Positions 1-8,872 are shown, numbered from the stretch's first letter. The stretch is 64,000 nt of DNA from Chitinophaga pinensis (GCA_943329075.2 CALQCM020000022.1:1-64000); one strand, 5' to 3'. Made by a program: numbers and translations. Notes: generated from the letters alone by a model not told the origin.

Positions 1-225
1 ACCGAAAACAAATTTTCGCAATTCATTCTCAACAAAAAGTTTAATTCCGGCTTTTCAATGGGACTGATGGCAAAAGACCTCGCGCTGGCCATGGAAGTGG
101 CGGAGTCATGCGGCATTTCTGCGGAACTCGGTCATGCGACGCTTGCATTATGGAAATCAGCTGAAACCAAACTCACCGGCAAGGCTGACCACACCGAGGT
201 CGTCAGACACTTCGGCGAAATTTAG
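1..225 (+). CDS. NAD-dependent 3-hydroxyisobutyrate dehydrogenase-type protein, C-terminal end (partial)
   Basis: The gene enters from the left edge, so only the last 74 codons are visible, ending at TAG. The visible peptide contains FSMGLMAKDLALAMEVAES, typical of the all-alpha C-terminal domain of 3-hydroxyisobutyrate/beta-hydroxyacid dehydrogenases, where the lysine of the MxKDL segment lies near the cofactor site. The N-terminal Rossmann domain and catalytic lysine are outside the window. Such enzymes oxidise beta-hydroxyacids with NAD(P). A second, complete family member lies at 28447-29343. Family assignment is fairly safe; the substrate cannot be told. Confidence 0.75.
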   Translation, partial: TENKFSQFILNKKFNSGFSMGLMAKDLALAMEVAESCGISAELGHATLALWKSAETKLTGKADHTEVVRHFGEI

Positions 226-242
226 CCCCTCCCCCGCAACGC

Positions 243-400
243 CTACTCCAGCGTGACGTGGGCCTTGCGCACAAGGTTGCCGTAGCGCTCGAATTCGCTG
301 CGCAGGTAGATTGCAAATTCCTCCGGTGAAGTGCCGGCCGGATCGGAATGCCGTGCGACTAGTGATTGCCGCACGGCGGCGCCTTTTAACAATATTAGGT
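243..400 (-). pseudogene. TctC/Bug substrate-binding protein, 3' remnant
   Basis: Read on the minus strand, the last 45 or so codons before a TAG encode a peptide with the segment TSPEEFAIYLRSEFERYGN, the C-terminal signature of TctC/Bug periplasmic binding proteins (TPEEFAAFLRxExxxWGxV). Similarity fades upstream of about position 385 and a stop in frame follows near 400, so no signal peptide or ligand-binding lobes remain. This is a decayed copy rather than a gene. It sits between two unrelated genes and marks a former TctC locus. Confidence 0.7.
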
Positions 401-491
401 CGACAGAAAAATTCTACTGCTAATCTAAGTGACCTGCCCTGCCCACGAGCACGGACTCCGCTCCGTCAGGTCAGGTCACAACTTCTATAAG

Positions 492-1310
492 TTATCTGTT
501 CTGCCAATTGGGTTTGCGTTTCTCTGTAAATGCCTTTGGTCCCTCGATATAGTCCTGACCTTCAAGATTCGCTTTCTGCGCAGGATAGATCGTCCGCACA
601 GCTTGCTCAAGCGACTCTTCGTCGAGACCGCGATACACAGCCTCTTTCGACGCACGTACCGCCATCGGTGAACATTCAAGGATCATCGCGGCCCAGCGCC
701 GCGCACCTTCCAGCGCTCCACCGACAGGGACAACCTCATTGACGAATCCAAGTTCTCTGCCTTCCTGCGCCGAAACTCGACGCCCGGTCAGAATCATACC
801 CATTGCTTGCCTGCTCGGAATCATCCGAGCCAGACGATGCACGCCGCCCGCCCCCGCGACCAGCCCCACGCGAACCTCAGGTAACGCGAATACAGCGTTC
901 TCTGCGGCTACAATGATGTCACACGCAAGCGCCATCTCGAAGCCCCCCCCCATCGCGACACCATTGACCGCTGCAATAACTGGCTTATTAAGATCAAACC
1001 GACTGGTGAGCCCACCAAAGCCATTGTGTGGCCGAGTGCCACGCTTGCCACTCGCCTGCATCTTAAGATCGTTCCCCGCTGAGAATGCGCGGTCTCCCAC
1101 TCCCGTGACAATGCCAACCCACAAGTCATCGCGTGCGGCAAACTCGTTCCACACAGTTTCAAGCTCATAGCTCGCATCGCTGTTCAGGGCATTCATGACC
1201 TGTGGTCGATTTACGGTAACGATGCGTAACATACCCTCATCTAGAACCTCGCAATATTCATACGTTTTGACTATCTGATCGACCGCAGCACTCGTTAACT
1301 TTCTCTCCAT
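492..1310 (-). CDS. Enoyl-CoA hydratase/isomerase (crotonase) family protein
   Basis: A 272-residue crotonase-fold protein, full length for the family, expected to act on an acyl-CoA in the cytoplasm. Visible motifs are the first oxyanion segment AFSAGNDLK (about residues 76-83), the second oxyanion segment around AMGGGFE (about 119-125), and PEVRVGLVAGAGG with Glu145 in the position of the first catalytic Glu. The second catalytic Glu position is a glycine (AMGMILTG, Gly171). This may mean it is not a classical hydratase; carnitinyl-CoA dehydratase-like or isomerase/hydrolase roles are possible. The ATG start has AGAGGA 7 nt upstream. It is transcribed away from the MaoC-CaiB-crotonase operon at 1968 onward. 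Confidence 0.85.
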   Translation of the reverse strand: MERKLTSAAVDQIVKTYEYCEVLDEGMLRIVTVNRPQVMNALNSDASYELETVWNEFAARDDLWVGIVTGVGDRAFSAGNDLKMQASGKRGTRPHNGFGGLTSRFDLNKPVIAAVNGVAMGGGFEMALACDIIVAAENAVFALPEVRVGLVAGAGGVHRLARMIPSRQAMGMILTGRRVSAQEGRELGFVNEVVPVGGALEGARRWAAMILECSPMAVRASKEAVYRGLDEESLEQAVRTIYPAQKANLEGQDYIEGPKAFTEKRKPNWQNR

Positions 1311-1967
1311 AGAATTTTCCTCTATTTTTTACCCGAAATTAAATCGCGCATCTAATTTAACATACCCCACTTGTGCCAATATGGTTTTGCACAAACGTTT
1401 GTCATCATATTCAAAGCTTGTGGTTTATCATTATGCAACGAGATGACTCCATCTTCCTGGAGGCGCATATGCAGCGCGACAGTGCCGCACAACACCACAT
1501 CTGGAATTTCTATACGCTTAGCCTTGATGCTATGTTTTTCTGCTTCGAATTAGGTTAACAGATAGCGGGACTGAAATTGGCCAGCAAGCTGCTGAGGTTT
1601 TTTTTAACCATACCTCATGTTTGTAATACAATTTAAAAATAAAAAAACATCGCAGATAGACCCAACACGAACAGCGATGAAAAGGTATGACGTTTGAGTG
1701 AGCGTCAGAGCCGCAATTAAAGCATCAGAAAAAACGACAAGTAAACCTATCGCCCGCTGACTATAGTTGAACGGCTGAAAGCAATCCGACGGGAGGCCTT
1801 GAGATTGCTGATAACGATATTGCTCAATACAGCCCCACCGCTTTTCTAAAAACACAATCGATGCCTGCAACGATGTGAAATGACAGATATATACCCGGGC
1901 ATTTTTCAAAATTCAACGATATTATTCAGAATTTTCAAACATCAACAAACCATGAGGACTAAAGAGT
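1311..1967. other. Gene-free A/T-rich intergenic region between divergent genes
   Basis: About 650 bases with no convincing gene, more A/T-rich than the flanking genes. It should contain the promoters for the minus-strand crotonase and the plus-strand MaoC operon. A perfect 12-bp palindrome (ACAAACGTTTGT) lies at 1391-1402, about 80 bp upstream of the crotonase start, and could be an operator. On the minus strand about 1365-1550 can be read as a short peptide containing IPDVVLCGTVALHM, vaguely like the C-terminal half of a MaoC dehydratase, possibly gene debris. An open frame at 1604-1909 (minus) has no recognisable composition or ribosome site and is probably chance. Confidence 0.5.
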
Positions 1968-2408
1968 ATGGTTAATTTCAAGATCATTTCGTACGATGCC
2001 GTGACAATAGGCGAGGAATTCATTTCTGATGATTACCTTATCAAGCCCGACGATGTCGAGACATTTGCCTATGCGGTGGACGATTACGACCCTTGGTATT
2101 TTGAAGAGGGGGCACTAGGTGGCCCGGTAGCGCATCCGGTGATGCTGGGCAATCAGGCAATCATGCTTAGACACACTAAGTACATCGTTCCCGCCGGGTT
2201 GCATGCCAAGATGGACTTCGAATTCGTAGAACCGCTGCGTCTTGGTATGCGGGTGCGTTCTTACGGAAAGGTAGTCGATAAGTTTGAAAAACGCGGACGT
2301 CACTACATGGTCACAGCATTCGAAACCCGTGACGAAGATAGCGGTGCAGTTCTTGTACGTGGACAATTTTCGCAGATGGTATTTCCGGAATCAGGAGTTC
2401 ACAAGTGA
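1968..2408 (+). CDS. MaoC-like hot-dog dehydratase, FAS1-type N-terminal half
   Basis: A 146-residue single hot-dog-fold protein resembling the N-terminal half of MaoC/FAS1-type (R)-specific enoyl-CoA hydratases. The segment FAYAVDDYDPWYF corresponds to the acyl-binding helix region of the family, and FEFVEPLRLGMRVRSYGKVVD to the characteristic strand with the G-x-V-x-x-x-G turn. It lacks a clear catalytic Asp/His pair, so it probably pairs with the next gene, which overlaps it by GTGA (2405-2408). Together they would form a heterodimeric dehydratase hydrating or dehydrating a beta-hydroxyacyl-CoA. It is the first gene of an operon with 2405, 2859 and 4080. Start ATG is preceded by a weak GAGGA about 10 nt upstream. 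Confidence 0.75.
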   Translation: MVNFKIISYDAVTIGEEFISDDYLIKPDDVETFAYAVDDYDPWYFEEGALGGPVAHPVMLGNQAIMLRHTKYIVPAGLHAKMDFEFVEPLRLGMRVRSYGKVVDKFEKRGRHYMVTAFETRDEDSGAVLVRGQFSQMVFPESGVHK

Positions 2409-2833
2409 ATAAAGACAAGAGTAGCAAGCCTGCCGTTGGTGAAGAACTTCCTGCCCTAAAAAAAATCGTTACACAGCGACAAGTCGACGCCTATTCTGGC
2501 GTGCGCCCAAAATCACTACATACTGACCCCGAGTGGGCACAGGAAAAAGGTTTCAAGGCACCGTTGGCACAGGCTCTGATGTCCACCGCGTATATTTCAG
2601 AGATGATGGTGCGCTATCTGGGAGAAGGTTATATCAAGGGTGGAAAAATGTCGGTTTCATTTACAAAACCGGTCTTCGTCGGTGAAACGCTTACTGTCCG
2701 CGGACGCATCAAGAGTCGGGCCGTGGAAGGAGAGAAAACTCGAGTCACCGTGGACATCTCATGCGAAAATGCTAAAGGTGAGTTGACGCTAGTGGGCGTC
2801 GCCAGCGGCATCGAAAACACCTGTAAGCAGTAA
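2405..2833 (+). CDS. MaoC-like hot-dog dehydratase, partner subunit
   Basis: A 142-residue MaoC-family protein starting with GTG inside the stop codon of the preceding gene, which indicates translational coupling. The segment YSGVRPKSLHTDPEWAQEKG matches the hydratase-2 motif (SGDxNPIHxDxxxA) in having His39, but the usual catalytic Asp is not at its normal place. PLAQALMS and SFTKPVFVGETLTVRGRI are family-typical. It likely forms a two-subunit hydratase with the product of 1968-2408. The altered Asp position leaves open a binding or isomerase-like role. Confidence 0.75.
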   Translation: MNKDKSSKPAVGEELPALKKIVTQRQVDAYSGVRPKSLHTDPEWAQEKGFKAPLAQALMSTAYISEMMVRYLGEGYIKGGKMSVSFTKPVFVGETLTVRGRIKSRAVEGEKTRVTVDISCENAKGELTLVGVASGIENTCKQ

Positions 2834-2858
2834 TGGCATCAATTTAAAGGGGCTACGC

Positions 2859-4007
2859 ATGAGCGTCGGAGAAATGTTGAAGGGCATCACCGTTGTAGAG
2901 ATAAGTTCTAGCGTGGCGGCGCCCTTCGCTGCACGAATCATGGCGGACCTGGGTGCTGATGTATATAAGATTGAGCCGCCCGGAGATGGCGATGCAGCCC
3001 GCCGGTGGGGGCCACCTTTCTGGCGGGGTGACGCCACCCCTTTTCATGCATTCAACCGCGGCAAGAGAAGCGTCGCAGTGGACCTAAAAGATCCCCCATC
3101 AAGAGACGTGCTAAGGAACTTTATCGTAGCAAAGGCCGACGTTGTCATACAGAACTTGCGAGCCGGACTGATCGAAACCTTCGAGCTCGATGGCATAAAC
3201 CTGCTGAAGGTTGCGCCCCGCCTGATTTATTGCAATATGGGTGGTTTCGGCAGCAAAGGACCTATGCGCTCGCAAATGGGGTATGAGGCGCTGATCCAGG
3301 CCATTACTGGCCTGATCAGTGTTACGGGAGAACCGGATCGCGATCCGGTCCGGTTAGGCATTCCCGCAGCTGACATGGGTACTGGTATGTGGGCGGTAAT
3401 CGGGATTCTTGCTGCGCTGCAGCGTCGCCAGACGACCGGTAAAGGGCACATCGTAGAGGCGTCACTCTACGACACGGGCCTTGGCTGGACATCCATGGTG
3501 ATGGCGCAGTATCAGGCGACCGGCGCGATACCTCAAAGGCAGGGACTCAAGGGCACCAGCCTTGTCCCAAATGGCGGCTTCAGGGCGGCGGACGGCATGC
3601 TCATGCTAACGGTCGGAACCGACGTCCAGTTCCAGTCGTTGTGCCGGGCGGTAGGAAGACCGGAGCTTGCCCAAGACCCTAAGTACATCACCAACGCCGA
3701 CCGGCGGGCCCACGAGGACGAACTGGTCGCGCTGCTCAACGACACCTTTCTGACGAAGCCCCGCGCCGACTGGTGCAGTCTGCTGACGGCATCCGGGGTC
3801 GCCGCGATACCAGTGCAGGATCTCGCGGAGGTTGCGAACAGCGAGCAAACCGCCGCCTCCGAAATGCTGCAGGATTGCCCGGGTGACGACTTGCGCCTGA
3901 TCGGTCTGCCGATACGCATCGACGGCGAGCGCCCGCGCCCGAGAAACGCCGCGCCGGCATGCGGGGAACTGCCGCTTGCAGAATTATTGCGCCACGGCAA
4001 CAAGTAG
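2859..4007 (+). CDS. CaiB/BaiF family CoA transferase (formyl-CoA transferase-like)
   Basis: A 382-residue class III CoA transferase that would move CoA between two carboxylic acids through an aspartyl-CoA thioester. The N-terminus VVEISSSVAAPFAARIMADLG is the family CoA-binding signature. Asp172 in ADMGTG is the expected catalytic residue. AAAGGGG precedes the ATG at about 8 nt and the gene lies 25 bp after the MaoC pair, in the same operon. It is closely similar to the transferase at 20349-21554, including a 33-nt stretch of identical DNA (3026-3058 and 20549-20581). The acid substrate cannot be inferred. Confidence 0.88.
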   Translation: MSVGEMLKGITVVEISSSVAAPFAARIMADLGADVYKIEPPGDGDAARRWGPPFWRGDATPFHAFNRGKRSVAVDLKDPPSRDVLRNFIVAKADVVIQNLRAGLIETFELDGINLLKVAPRLIYCNMGGFGSKGPMRSQMGYEALIQAITGLISVTGEPDRDPVRLGIPAADMGTGMWAVIGILAALQRRQTTGKGHIVEASLYDTGLGWTSMVMAQYQATGAIPQRQGLKGTSLVPNGGFRAADGMLMLTVGTDVQFQSLCRAVGRPELAQDPKYITNADRRAHEDELVALLNDTFLTKPRADWCSLLTASGVAAIPVQDLAEVANSEQTAASEMLQDCPGDDLRLIGLPIRIDGERPRPRNAAPACGELPLAELLRHGNK

Positions 4008-4079
4008 TGCCGGGTCCAGCCATTTATCCATATGGCCGATGGCCCGTCAGACACCGATATACAAAAAGGGTAAACAGCA

Positions 4080-4862
4080 ATGACAATTTTACTTAACACT
4101 GACGATTACGGCGTCGCCACGCTCACGTTGAACCGACCGGATAAGATGAACGCCTTCAACAGGGAAATGCTGGATGCCTGGAACGCAGCCTTGTTGAAGT
4201 GCGCCGACGATCCGGCTGTCAAAGTCATCGTATTGACAGGAGCGGGCCGCGCGTTTTGCGCGGGCGGCGACACCAGCGACATGAAACGGCGCTCAGAAAC
4301 CCCGGAAACGGCGCTCGAGCGCAAGGACTTTCTGTTTCGGAACGTTCACCGCATCGCCATCACCATGGAGCAGCTCGACAAGCCCGTCATCGCGGCGATC
4401 AATGGCGCGGCGCGCGGCGCCGGGCTGGACATGGCGCTAATGTGCGATATCCGCATCGCTGCCGCATCTGCCACTGTCGCGGAAAGCTACATCGACCTCG
4501 GCTTGATGGCGGGCGACGGCGGGGCATGGTACCTGCGCCGACTTATCCGGCTAGATCACGTTCTCGAACTAATATGGACTGGGCGCAAGCTCACAGCGGA
4601 AGAAGCGCGGGAACTCGGCGTCGTCACGCGCGTGGTGCCCGACGATCAGCTCATGTCATCGACTTATGAACTTGCGCGCTGCATTGCGGCCCAGTCATCG
4701 CCCGCTGTCCGCATGAGCAAGCGCGCGGTTTACCAGGCTGCCGATCTATCGCTGATGGCGCATCTGGACATGGTGTCGTCGCACATGGCGGTGGTACGCG
4801 ACACGGATGAATATCGCGCCAAAATGGCTGAAATTGCCGCGCGGCGGCGCGCCAAGACGTAA
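4080..4862 (+). CDS. Enoyl-CoA hydratase/isomerase family protein
   Basis: A 260-residue crotonase, last gene of the operon that begins at 1968. The oxyanion-hole segments are AFCAGGD (about residues 58-64) and AARGAGLDMAL (about 110-120). The usual first catalytic Glu is replaced by Tyr137 (segment AESYIDLG), and an Asp (Asp146, GDGGAW) sits near the position used by PaaG-type isomerases. The second Glu position is retained (Glu163, VLELIWTG). The pattern fits an isomerase or atypical hydratase better than a canonical hydratase. AAAGGG lies about 8 nt before the ATG, and 70 bp separate it from the CoA transferase. Confidence 0.83.
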   Translation: MTILLNTDDYGVATLTLNRPDKMNAFNREMLDAWNAALLKCADDPAVKVIVLTGAGRAFCAGGDTSDMKRRSETPETALERKDFLFRNVHRIAITMEQLDKPVIAAINGAARGAGLDMALMCDIRIAAASATVAESYIDLGLMAGDGGAWYLRRLIRLDHVLELIWTGRKLTAEEARELGVVTRVVPDDQLMSSTYELARCIAAQSSPAVRMSKRAVYQAADLSLMAHLDMVSSHMAVVRDTDEYRAKMAEIAARRRAKT

Positions 4863-4964
4863 AACTCGTCCGAAGCCGAATCCAGATACGCACGAATACA
4901 AGAACAACGCAGCGGCGCCGGCCAGGACCTCGCAGGAATTTGTAAGTCTTGCCCGCTCCAGACC

Positions 4965-5214
4965 AAGTGAAGAGGTTTCGAAGGCGGCGGCTGGAATGCC
5001 ATCTTCATGCCGGCGGGTTGGCCACGCGCCATTGTGGCCAAGGTCCAAGGCGACCTCGCAAAGCTCATGCGCACACCGGAAACGAAAAAGAAATTCTCCG
5101 CGATGGGCGGCATCGCGATCGGCAACTCCCCCGAGACGTTTGCCGCTTATCTAAAGGCAGACATGGCGCGCTGGTCGCAGGTCAGCGAAAGCAGCCAAAG
5201 TCCGCGTGGAATAG
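4965..5214 (+). pseudogene. TctC/Bug substrate-binding protein, frameshifted 3' remnant
   Basis: Only the C-terminal third of a TctC gene remains. The readable peptide runs GFEGGGWNAIFMPAGWPRAI, then through PETFAAYLKADMARWSQV, all typical of TctC C-termini. Near 5195 one or two bases have been lost: in the shifted frame the sequence finishes as KVRVE followed by TAG at 5212-5214, the expected kind of TctC ending. The 5' two-thirds, including the signal peptide, is absent. It lies just downstream of the crotonase gene in the same direction and was probably once part of that operon. Confidence 0.75.
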
Positions 5215-5251
5215 AACGTTACAGCAGCCGCAGCTGGCAGGGCCGCATCAA

Positions 5252-6715
5252 TTATGATCGCTGCTGCACAGTGGTCCGCAACAAGGGGGAAATTTCTTTG
5301 GCAATGCTGCTTATGTGTTCGAGGTTGAACAGCGCATCCAGCAGTGCCGATGCACGCTTTGGCGCCATGGCCGCAGCGGTGTAAGCCATGAATTTCGCCT
5401 TGAGTTCATCATCGGTCATGCGGGTTTCCTCGGTTCCCGGGTCTCCCCAAGCGTATTCCATAGATGCAGAGTACGACGTGTCCCTGGCCATCACAATCAC
5501 CATGGCCGGTACCCGCGGATAGCGTCGGGTGCGCCGGAAGTCTTCAGCCATCAACCGCTGAATCGCAGGGTCGGTCTCGACCCTGATGCGTTGCGTGAAC
5601 GATCGCAACCGGACGTCATTCAACACTTCGGCGCTCTGCCATTGTGGCGTAAGATCTATTCCGTATGCGCACGCGGCAAGCGCGAAGGGCAAGCTGAATT
5701 GCGCGGCGATCGGCGTTTCGGGCGCCGCGGCCCCAGAAAGAAAAGGCGACGCGACGCGCGCGAAGGTCTTGACGCAGACAGAACTGATTTCATCCGGCTG
5801 CAAGCGGTGATCCCTGACGATTTTGCGGAACGCATCGATCGAATGATGCGTCAGCCGGTTGATGGCGTAGGGCTTGACGGCCGCTTCCGATATCCACCAT
5901 TTTTCGCCCAGAGCGCCGGTCAGCACCGCCCAGTTGCAGTCGGGCGATCCCGCCAGCGCCCAGTATCCCGCCCCGCCATCCAGTATGCTGGTGTCCGCCT
6001 GCATTCCCGCCTGCGCCATCTGCGCCGCCATGACACCGTGCATGCCCATAAAACCGTGGGGCGAGTTCTTCATCATGTGAAAATCGCGAGTTTCGTCCCA
6101 TTTGCGATGACAGCTTATGGGCGAAACCCAGCCGGCGATACCTAGCGCGTGGGCGAGTTCCCTGGCCGTCAAGCGCATCGCTCGCCCCCCCGCGCCAGCA
6201 GCCGCGAAAATCGCCCACCCCAGGCCCGCCGTAGGCACGCGCTGCACGTCGCCATTCACATTGATGCTGGCAATCGTCAATGACAGTCCAATACGTGCCC
6301 CGATATCGTAGCCGGCTGCGACAGCGGCGATCAGCTCCTTGCCGTGCGCAGCCTGCGCTTCGCACAGGGCGAGTGCCGGAAACACGGTACAGCAGGCATG
6401 GTGTGTGGAGTTCAGTAGCGTTTCGTCGCCATCGAGCAGGTTCGCCAGATAAGAGTTAGCGAAAGCACACGCCGCCGCGGACGCTCTGCGACGGCTTCCG
6501 ATTACCGTAGCAGCGCGCGGGCTCTGACCCAGTTCGTGAGCCGTGGAGATCATGATCTGGCCCGCAACCATCGAGGTCGCGCCCAACGCACAGGCGATCG
6601 TGTCGGCAATGATACGTTTCGTATCGTGTGCGACAGACGCCGGCAGATCTTCGTAGCGTATCGCGGCGACAAAATCTGCGATCTGCGCTGTCGATCCGGC
6701 ACCCACTGCGCTCAT
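5252..6715 (-). CDS. MmgE/PrpD family protein
   Basis: A 487-residue protein of the MmgE/PrpD family, whose characterised members include 2-methylcitrate dehydratase and cis-aconitate decarboxylase. The N-terminal helical domain reads DTKRIIADTIACALGA, followed by the family segment FANSYLANLLDGDE with the DGD signature, and NSPHGFMGMHGVMAAQMAQAG in the middle. Full length for the family. The chemistry (usually loss or addition of water on a tricarboxylate-like acid) is not specified by the sequence. It is the last gene of a minus-strand operon running from 16914, immediately after two TctC genes. Two other family members are at 26926 and 33154. Confidence 0.85.
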   Translation of the reverse strand: MSAVGAGSTAQIADFVAAIRYEDLPASVAHDTKRIIADTIACALGATSMVAGQIMISTAHELGQSPRAATVIGSRRRASAAACAFANSYLANLLDGDETLLNSTHHACCTVFPALALCEAQAAHGKELIAAVAAGYDIGARIGLSLTIASINVNGDVQRVPTAGLGWAIFAAAGAGGRAMRLTARELAHALGIAGWVSPISCHRKWDETRDFHMMKNSPHGFMGMHGVMAAQMAQAGMQADTSILDGGAGYWALAGSPDCNWAVLTGALGEKWWISEAAVKPYAINRLTHHSIDAFRKIVRDHRLQPDEISSVCVKTFARVASPFLSGAAAPETPIAAQFSLPFALAACAYGIDLTPQWQSAEVLNDVRLRSFTQRIRVETDPAIQRLMAEDFRRTRRYPRVPAMVIVMARDTSYSASMEYAWGDPGTEETRMTDDELKAKFMAYTAAAMAPKRASALLDALFNLEHISSIAKEISPLLRTTVQQRS

Positions 6716-6791
6716 CGAGCGTATTCCGAATGGTGTGCGCCGGTGCGCAAGGCGGCCGAGATTCGGAACAATCGCGTATCCCCGCCCCTCC

Positions 6792-7766
6792 TCACTTGTC
6801 GAGCTGCAAACCGAGTCGTTTCACGACGCCACTCCATTTTTCGGTCTCGGCCCTGATGAATCTGCCAAACTGCTCCGGTGTGCCGGGGAACGGGTCAACA
6901 CCCGCATTCGCCAAACGTTCGATCGTGTCGGGCATTGCCAGGACGCGGTTGATATCGACGGCCAGCCTCTCGGTCACGTTGCGGGGCGTTGCAGCCGGTG
7001 CAAAATAGCCGGTCCATTGTACCGCCTCATAGCCGGGCACACCGGACTCCGCAATAGTAGGTAATTGAGGAACCGCTTTCGCTCGCACTTTTGAAGTAAC
7101 AGCTATCCCACGTAACCTCCCGCTACGCAACATCTGCGTAACTGACGCGAGGCCAGCGAAATACACCGGTATTTCGCCTCCGGCCACGTCGGTCAGCACC
7201 TGTGGACTGCCCTTGTATGGCACGTGCACCATCTGAGTGCCAGCCATCGTGTTAAACAACTCGGTTGCCATGTGGTCTGCGTTACCGTGACCAGTTGACG
7301 CAAACAAAATTTCTTTCGGTCTCGCCTTGCTAAGGGCAATCAAACCTTTCACATCATGCGCTGGAAAATTAGGGTGAACGACAATGACGTGCGGCATAAC
7401 AATAGCACTAGCGACGGCGACGAGATCTCTCTGCAGGTCGTATGACAGATTGGGATAAAGTGCCGGACTGACTGTGATTGAGTTTTGCCCTAGCAGTAAC
7501 GTATAACCATCGGGCACGGCTTTCACAACATGCTCTGCTGCGAGATTGCCAGCGGCACCAGGACGCGGATCCACTATAACAGGCTGATCCCAACCCTCGC
7601 CGAGTTTCTGGCCGATGATGCGAGCAACAATGTCTGCGGTACCACCCGCAGTATAACCTATGACTACGCGCACCGGCTTAACTGGGTAAACTGCGCCAGT
7701 CTGCGCAACCGCTCCAGTAGCAATGCATCCTATCAGAATAACTAGTCTGGTTAACGAAAAGTCCAT
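6792..7766 (-). CDS. TctC/Bug family tripartite tricarboxylate transporter substrate-binding protein
   Basis: A 324-residue periplasmic binding protein with an N-terminal signal peptide ending near GAVAQ. The lobe-1 segment GYTAGGTADIVAR and DGYTLLLGQNS match the ligand-loop motifs of TctC/Bug proteins, as do MVHVPYKG and LPTIAESGVPGYEAVQW. The usual VDNRPGAGG reads VDPRPGAAG. I chose the ATG at 7766 because GGGAG lies 6 nt upstream and the signal peptide begins there; an upstream extension to 7811 is possible but unlikely. It probably delivers a carboxylate, but no TctA/TctB membrane genes are nearby. Confidence 0.88.
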   Translation of the reverse strand: MDFSLTRLVILIGCIATGAVAQTGAVYPVKPVRVVIGYTAGGTADIVARIIGQKLGEGWDQPVIVDPRPGAAGNLAAEHVVKAVPDGYTLLLGQNSITVSPALYPNLSYDLQRDLVAVASAIVMPHVIVVHPNFPAHDVKGLIALSKARPKEILFASTGHGNADHMATELFNTMAGTQMVHVPYKGSPQVLTDVAGGEIPVYFAGLASVTQMLRSGRLRGIAVTSKVRAKAVPQLPTIAESGVPGYEAVQWTGYFAPAATPRNVTERLAVDINRVLAMPDTIERLANAGVDPFPGTPEQFGRFIRAETEKWSGVVKRLGLQLDK

Positions 7767-7842
7767 GCGTACTCCCATTTTACAATTGCAATCTATCCAA
7801 CACTCGACCATACGAGCACGTAGAAACGCATTTAGATATCCA

Positions 7843-8823
7843 TCAGTCTACGCGCGCACCGCTGCTTTTGACCAACCCGCTCCACTTAGCGGTTTCACTT
7901 TTTAGGAATTCCGCGAAGCGCTCTGAAGTACCAGAGAACGGTTCGCTACCTTCTGTCGCCAATCGATCTAAAACGTCGCGGCTTTGCAATATACGTCCAA
8001 CCTCCGCATGGATGCGACTGACAATGAAGCCCGGCGTACCAGCTGGGGCCACAAGCGCCTTCCAGTCACTAGCCTCAAATCCAGAGAAGCCAAACTCGGC
8101 CAGTGTTGGAACCGCAGGCAGCATTGCCATTCGTTTGGACGACGATACCGCTAATGCGCGCACACGTCCTCCCGCCGTTATCTGCGACATGACACCACCC
8201 GCTGAGGTGATAAAAATGGAAACATGGCCACCAATCAGGTCGGTCAGCGCCGGGGCCGCACCTTTGTAAGGGACATGTGTTAGCTTGATACCTGCGCGTG
8301 TCGCGAACAACTCACCGACAAGGTGCCCCACCGTACCGTTACCGGGCGACGCCATCGTAACAGCACCTGGTCTAGCTTTAGCCGCAGCAATGATCCCCTC
8401 GATCGATCGCAACGGCCCGTCGATGGCAGCCGCGAGCACGCCCGGTTGCGTAGCCACCAAAGACACCGCCACAAGGTCAGTCAGTGGATTGAAGGGCATG
8501 TTGGGGTAAAGTGCAGGGTTAATGGCGAGATTAGCGGTTGTGCCTAGAGCGATCGTGTATCCGTCAGGCGCGGACTTGACAACGACATCTATCCCAACGT
8601 TGCCTCCTGCGCCTGGCCGGTTCTCGACGACAAATGAAACGTTTAGTGCTGCGCCCAGTCTTTCCGCAAGAAGACGGGCAATCAAGTCTGTCCCTCCCCC
8701 AGGCGGAAATGGAACAATCAGTCGCACTGGTTTAGTTGGCCAAGTCTGTGCAACGCTGGGAATCGGCAAAGTAAAAGTCAGAACGGCAACAGCGGCCAAA
8801 ATAATTCTAAGGTGATCCATCAT
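7843..8823 (-). CDS. TctC/Bug family substrate-binding protein
   Basis: A 326-residue exported binding protein. The signal peptide (hydrophobic stretch IILAAVAVLTFTLPIP, cleavage after SVAQ) is followed by KPVRLIVPFPPGGGTDLIAR and VVENRPGAGGNVG, the two diagnostic ligand-binding segments. DGYTIALG, LTHVPYKGAAPAL and PTLAEFGFSGFEASDW complete the pattern. It lies 49 bp downstream of the acyl-CoA dehydrogenase pair in the same operon and 76 bp upstream of another TctC gene, so two binding proteins are coexpressed with the acyl-CoA enzymes. The ligand is unknown. Confidence 0.88.
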   Translation of the reverse strand: MMDHLRIILAAVAVLTFTLPIPSVAQTWPTKPVRLIVPFPPGGGTDLIARLLAERLGAALNVSFVVENRPGAGGNVGIDVVVKSAPDGYTIALGTTANLAINPALYPNMPFNPLTDLVAVSLVATQPGVLAAAIDGPLRSIEGIIAAAKARPGAVTMASPGNGTVGHLVGELFATRAGIKLTHVPYKGAAPALTDLIGGHVSIFITSAGGVMSQITAGGRVRALAVSSSKRMAMLPAVPTLAEFGFSGFEASDWKALVAPAGTPGFIVSRIHAEVGRILQSRDVLDRLATEGSEPFSGTSERFAEFLKSETAKWSGLVKSSGARVD

Positions 8824-8872
8824 TCACTCCATCCGATTGCAGCAATCCATGGCTGTATCAACTGAGGTTCCG

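Noticed and set aside
1604..1909. 101-codon open frame on the minus strand
   Set aside because: No ribosome site, no recognisable family pattern, and odd composition (many Cys, Tyr and Gln in A/T-rich DNA). Treated as chance within an intergenic region.
5315..6145. 276-codon plus-strand frame opposite the MmgE/PrpD gene
   Set aside because: Antisense shadow of a well-supported gene; no ribosome site or motif.
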